Assembly: GCA_007121375.1 (NCBI GenBank)
Contig: SKLX01000184.1
Coordinates: 1 to 5,559, forward strand
Reading direction: 5' to 3'
Length of the DNA stretch: 5,559 nucleotides
DNA from: Bacillota bacterium
GTDB lineage: Bacteria; Bacillota; Dethiobacteria; SKNC01
Positions 5,218 to 5,559 of this stretch are shown here, piece by piece; position 1 is the first letter of the stretch; every line of letters begins with the position of its first letter. The position numbers and the translations under genes are program-made. The notes below the pieces were generated by a model, which had not been told where the DNA came from, did not search any database, and saw nothing but the letters and a program-made list of their open reading frames with translations.

Positions 5218-5559
5218 TTACTTTTTAAGATTATCCAGGGCTTTGGTGACGTCGGAAAAGACCATCTCCATGTCCTGGTTGCCATCAATATTGATGAGAA
5301 TACCCTGTTTGGAGTAATAATCAATGAGGGGGCTGGTTTGGGAGTGATATACTTCCAGCCTTTCTTTAGCCGTTTCCACGGTATCATCATCCCGTTGATA
5401 GAGCTCGCCGCCGCAGTGGTCGCAAACATTTCTTACCTGAGGAGGCTTAAACTTGACATGGAAACTGGCGCCACAAGACTTACACATCCTTCTGCCCGTA
5501 AGACGATCAATCAGCTCCTCGTCGGGAACATCGATGTTAATAACTCCGTCAATTTTTAT
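5218..5559 (-). CDS. adk: Adenylate kinase, C-terminal 113 residues (5' end outside window)
   Basis: Adenylate kinase interconverts ATP plus AMP and two ADP in the cytoplasm. The visible part starts inside the core domain (VINIDVPDEELIDRLTGRR, whose final RR contributes to the phosphate site) and continues into the long LID. The LID carries CKSC and CDHC separated by 16 residues, the four-cysteine zinc site typical of Gram-positive enzymes. YQRDDDTVETAKERLEVYHSQTSPLIDYY follows, including the RDDD segment and conserved arginine of the LID/core, and the protein ends with the usual C-terminal helix. Full-length relatives are about 215 residues, so roughly half is present. In most Firmicutes adk lies between secY and map in the ribosomal protein cluster. 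Here it is followed by a terminator and mscS, so it may be relocated or a second copy. Confidence 0.96.
   Translation of the reverse strand: MKIDGVINIDVPDEELIDRLTGRRMCKSCGASFHVKFKPPQVRNVCDHCGGELYQRDDDTVETAKERLEVYHSQTSPLIDYYSKQGILINIDGNQDMEMVFSDVTKALDNLKK

Noticed and set aside
5121..5429. A 103-residue N-terminal extension of MscS in the same open frame
   Set aside because: It would run antiparallel to no gene but over the adk 3' end in another frame and across the adk terminator. The residues have no MscS character, and the ATG at 5120 has a ribosome-binding site and family-like length.

Overview
The window looks like an ordinary chromosomal segment of an endospore-forming Firmicute, probably a Clostridia-class anaerobe. 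The evidence is a LonC-type protease (a family nearly restricted to spore formers), a four-cysteine zinc LID in adenylate kinase, a Cys-type bS18, strong AGGAGG ribosome-binding sites, and the order mscS-DUF951-ychF-rpsF-ssb-rpsR known from Firmicutes. Every supported gene lies on the minus strand, so the biological reading direction runs from position 5559 down to 1. Nothing indicates a mobile element, CRISPR array, tRNA or rRNA. No stretch longer than about 200 bases lacks a gene.

In reading order, the window opens with the last 113 residues of adenylate kinase (5559-5218), followed by a GC-rich intrinsic terminator (about 5205-5167). Next comes a small MscS-family mechanosensitive channel (5120-4245). 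A textbook sigma-A type promoter (TTGACA, 17 nt, TAAAAT; 4211-4183) then drives a tightly packed pair: a 61-residue DUF951 zinc-ribbon-like protein (4106-3921) and the universal P-loop ATPase YchF (3914-2817), which starts at TTG six bases after the DUF951 stop.

A second promoter candidate (2784-2756) and a structured leader (2749-2694) precede the rpsF-ssb-rpsR operon (2693-1726), which encodes bS6, single-stranded DNA-binding protein and bS18. The leader can fold so that its closing helix covers part of the rpsF Shine-Dalgarno, with a CCG next to the apical helix. This fits the known S6:S18 autoregulatory mRNA element. A good intrinsic terminator (1684-1649) closes this operon.

The last unit is rplI (bL9, 1533-1090) followed by a LonC-type AAA+ protease (1042 to beyond position 1), whose proteolytic half is outside the window. 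As a whole the region mixes translation (bS6, bS18, bL9, YchF), replication and repair (SSB), nucleotide metabolism (Adk), osmotic protection (MscS) and a sporulation-linked protease. I found no evidence for a novel system. The points worth following up are the rpsF leader, the displaced ribosome-binding site and mini-ORF at DUF951, the unusual location of adk, the short SSB tail, and the missing yybS-gdpP pair between rpsR and rplI.
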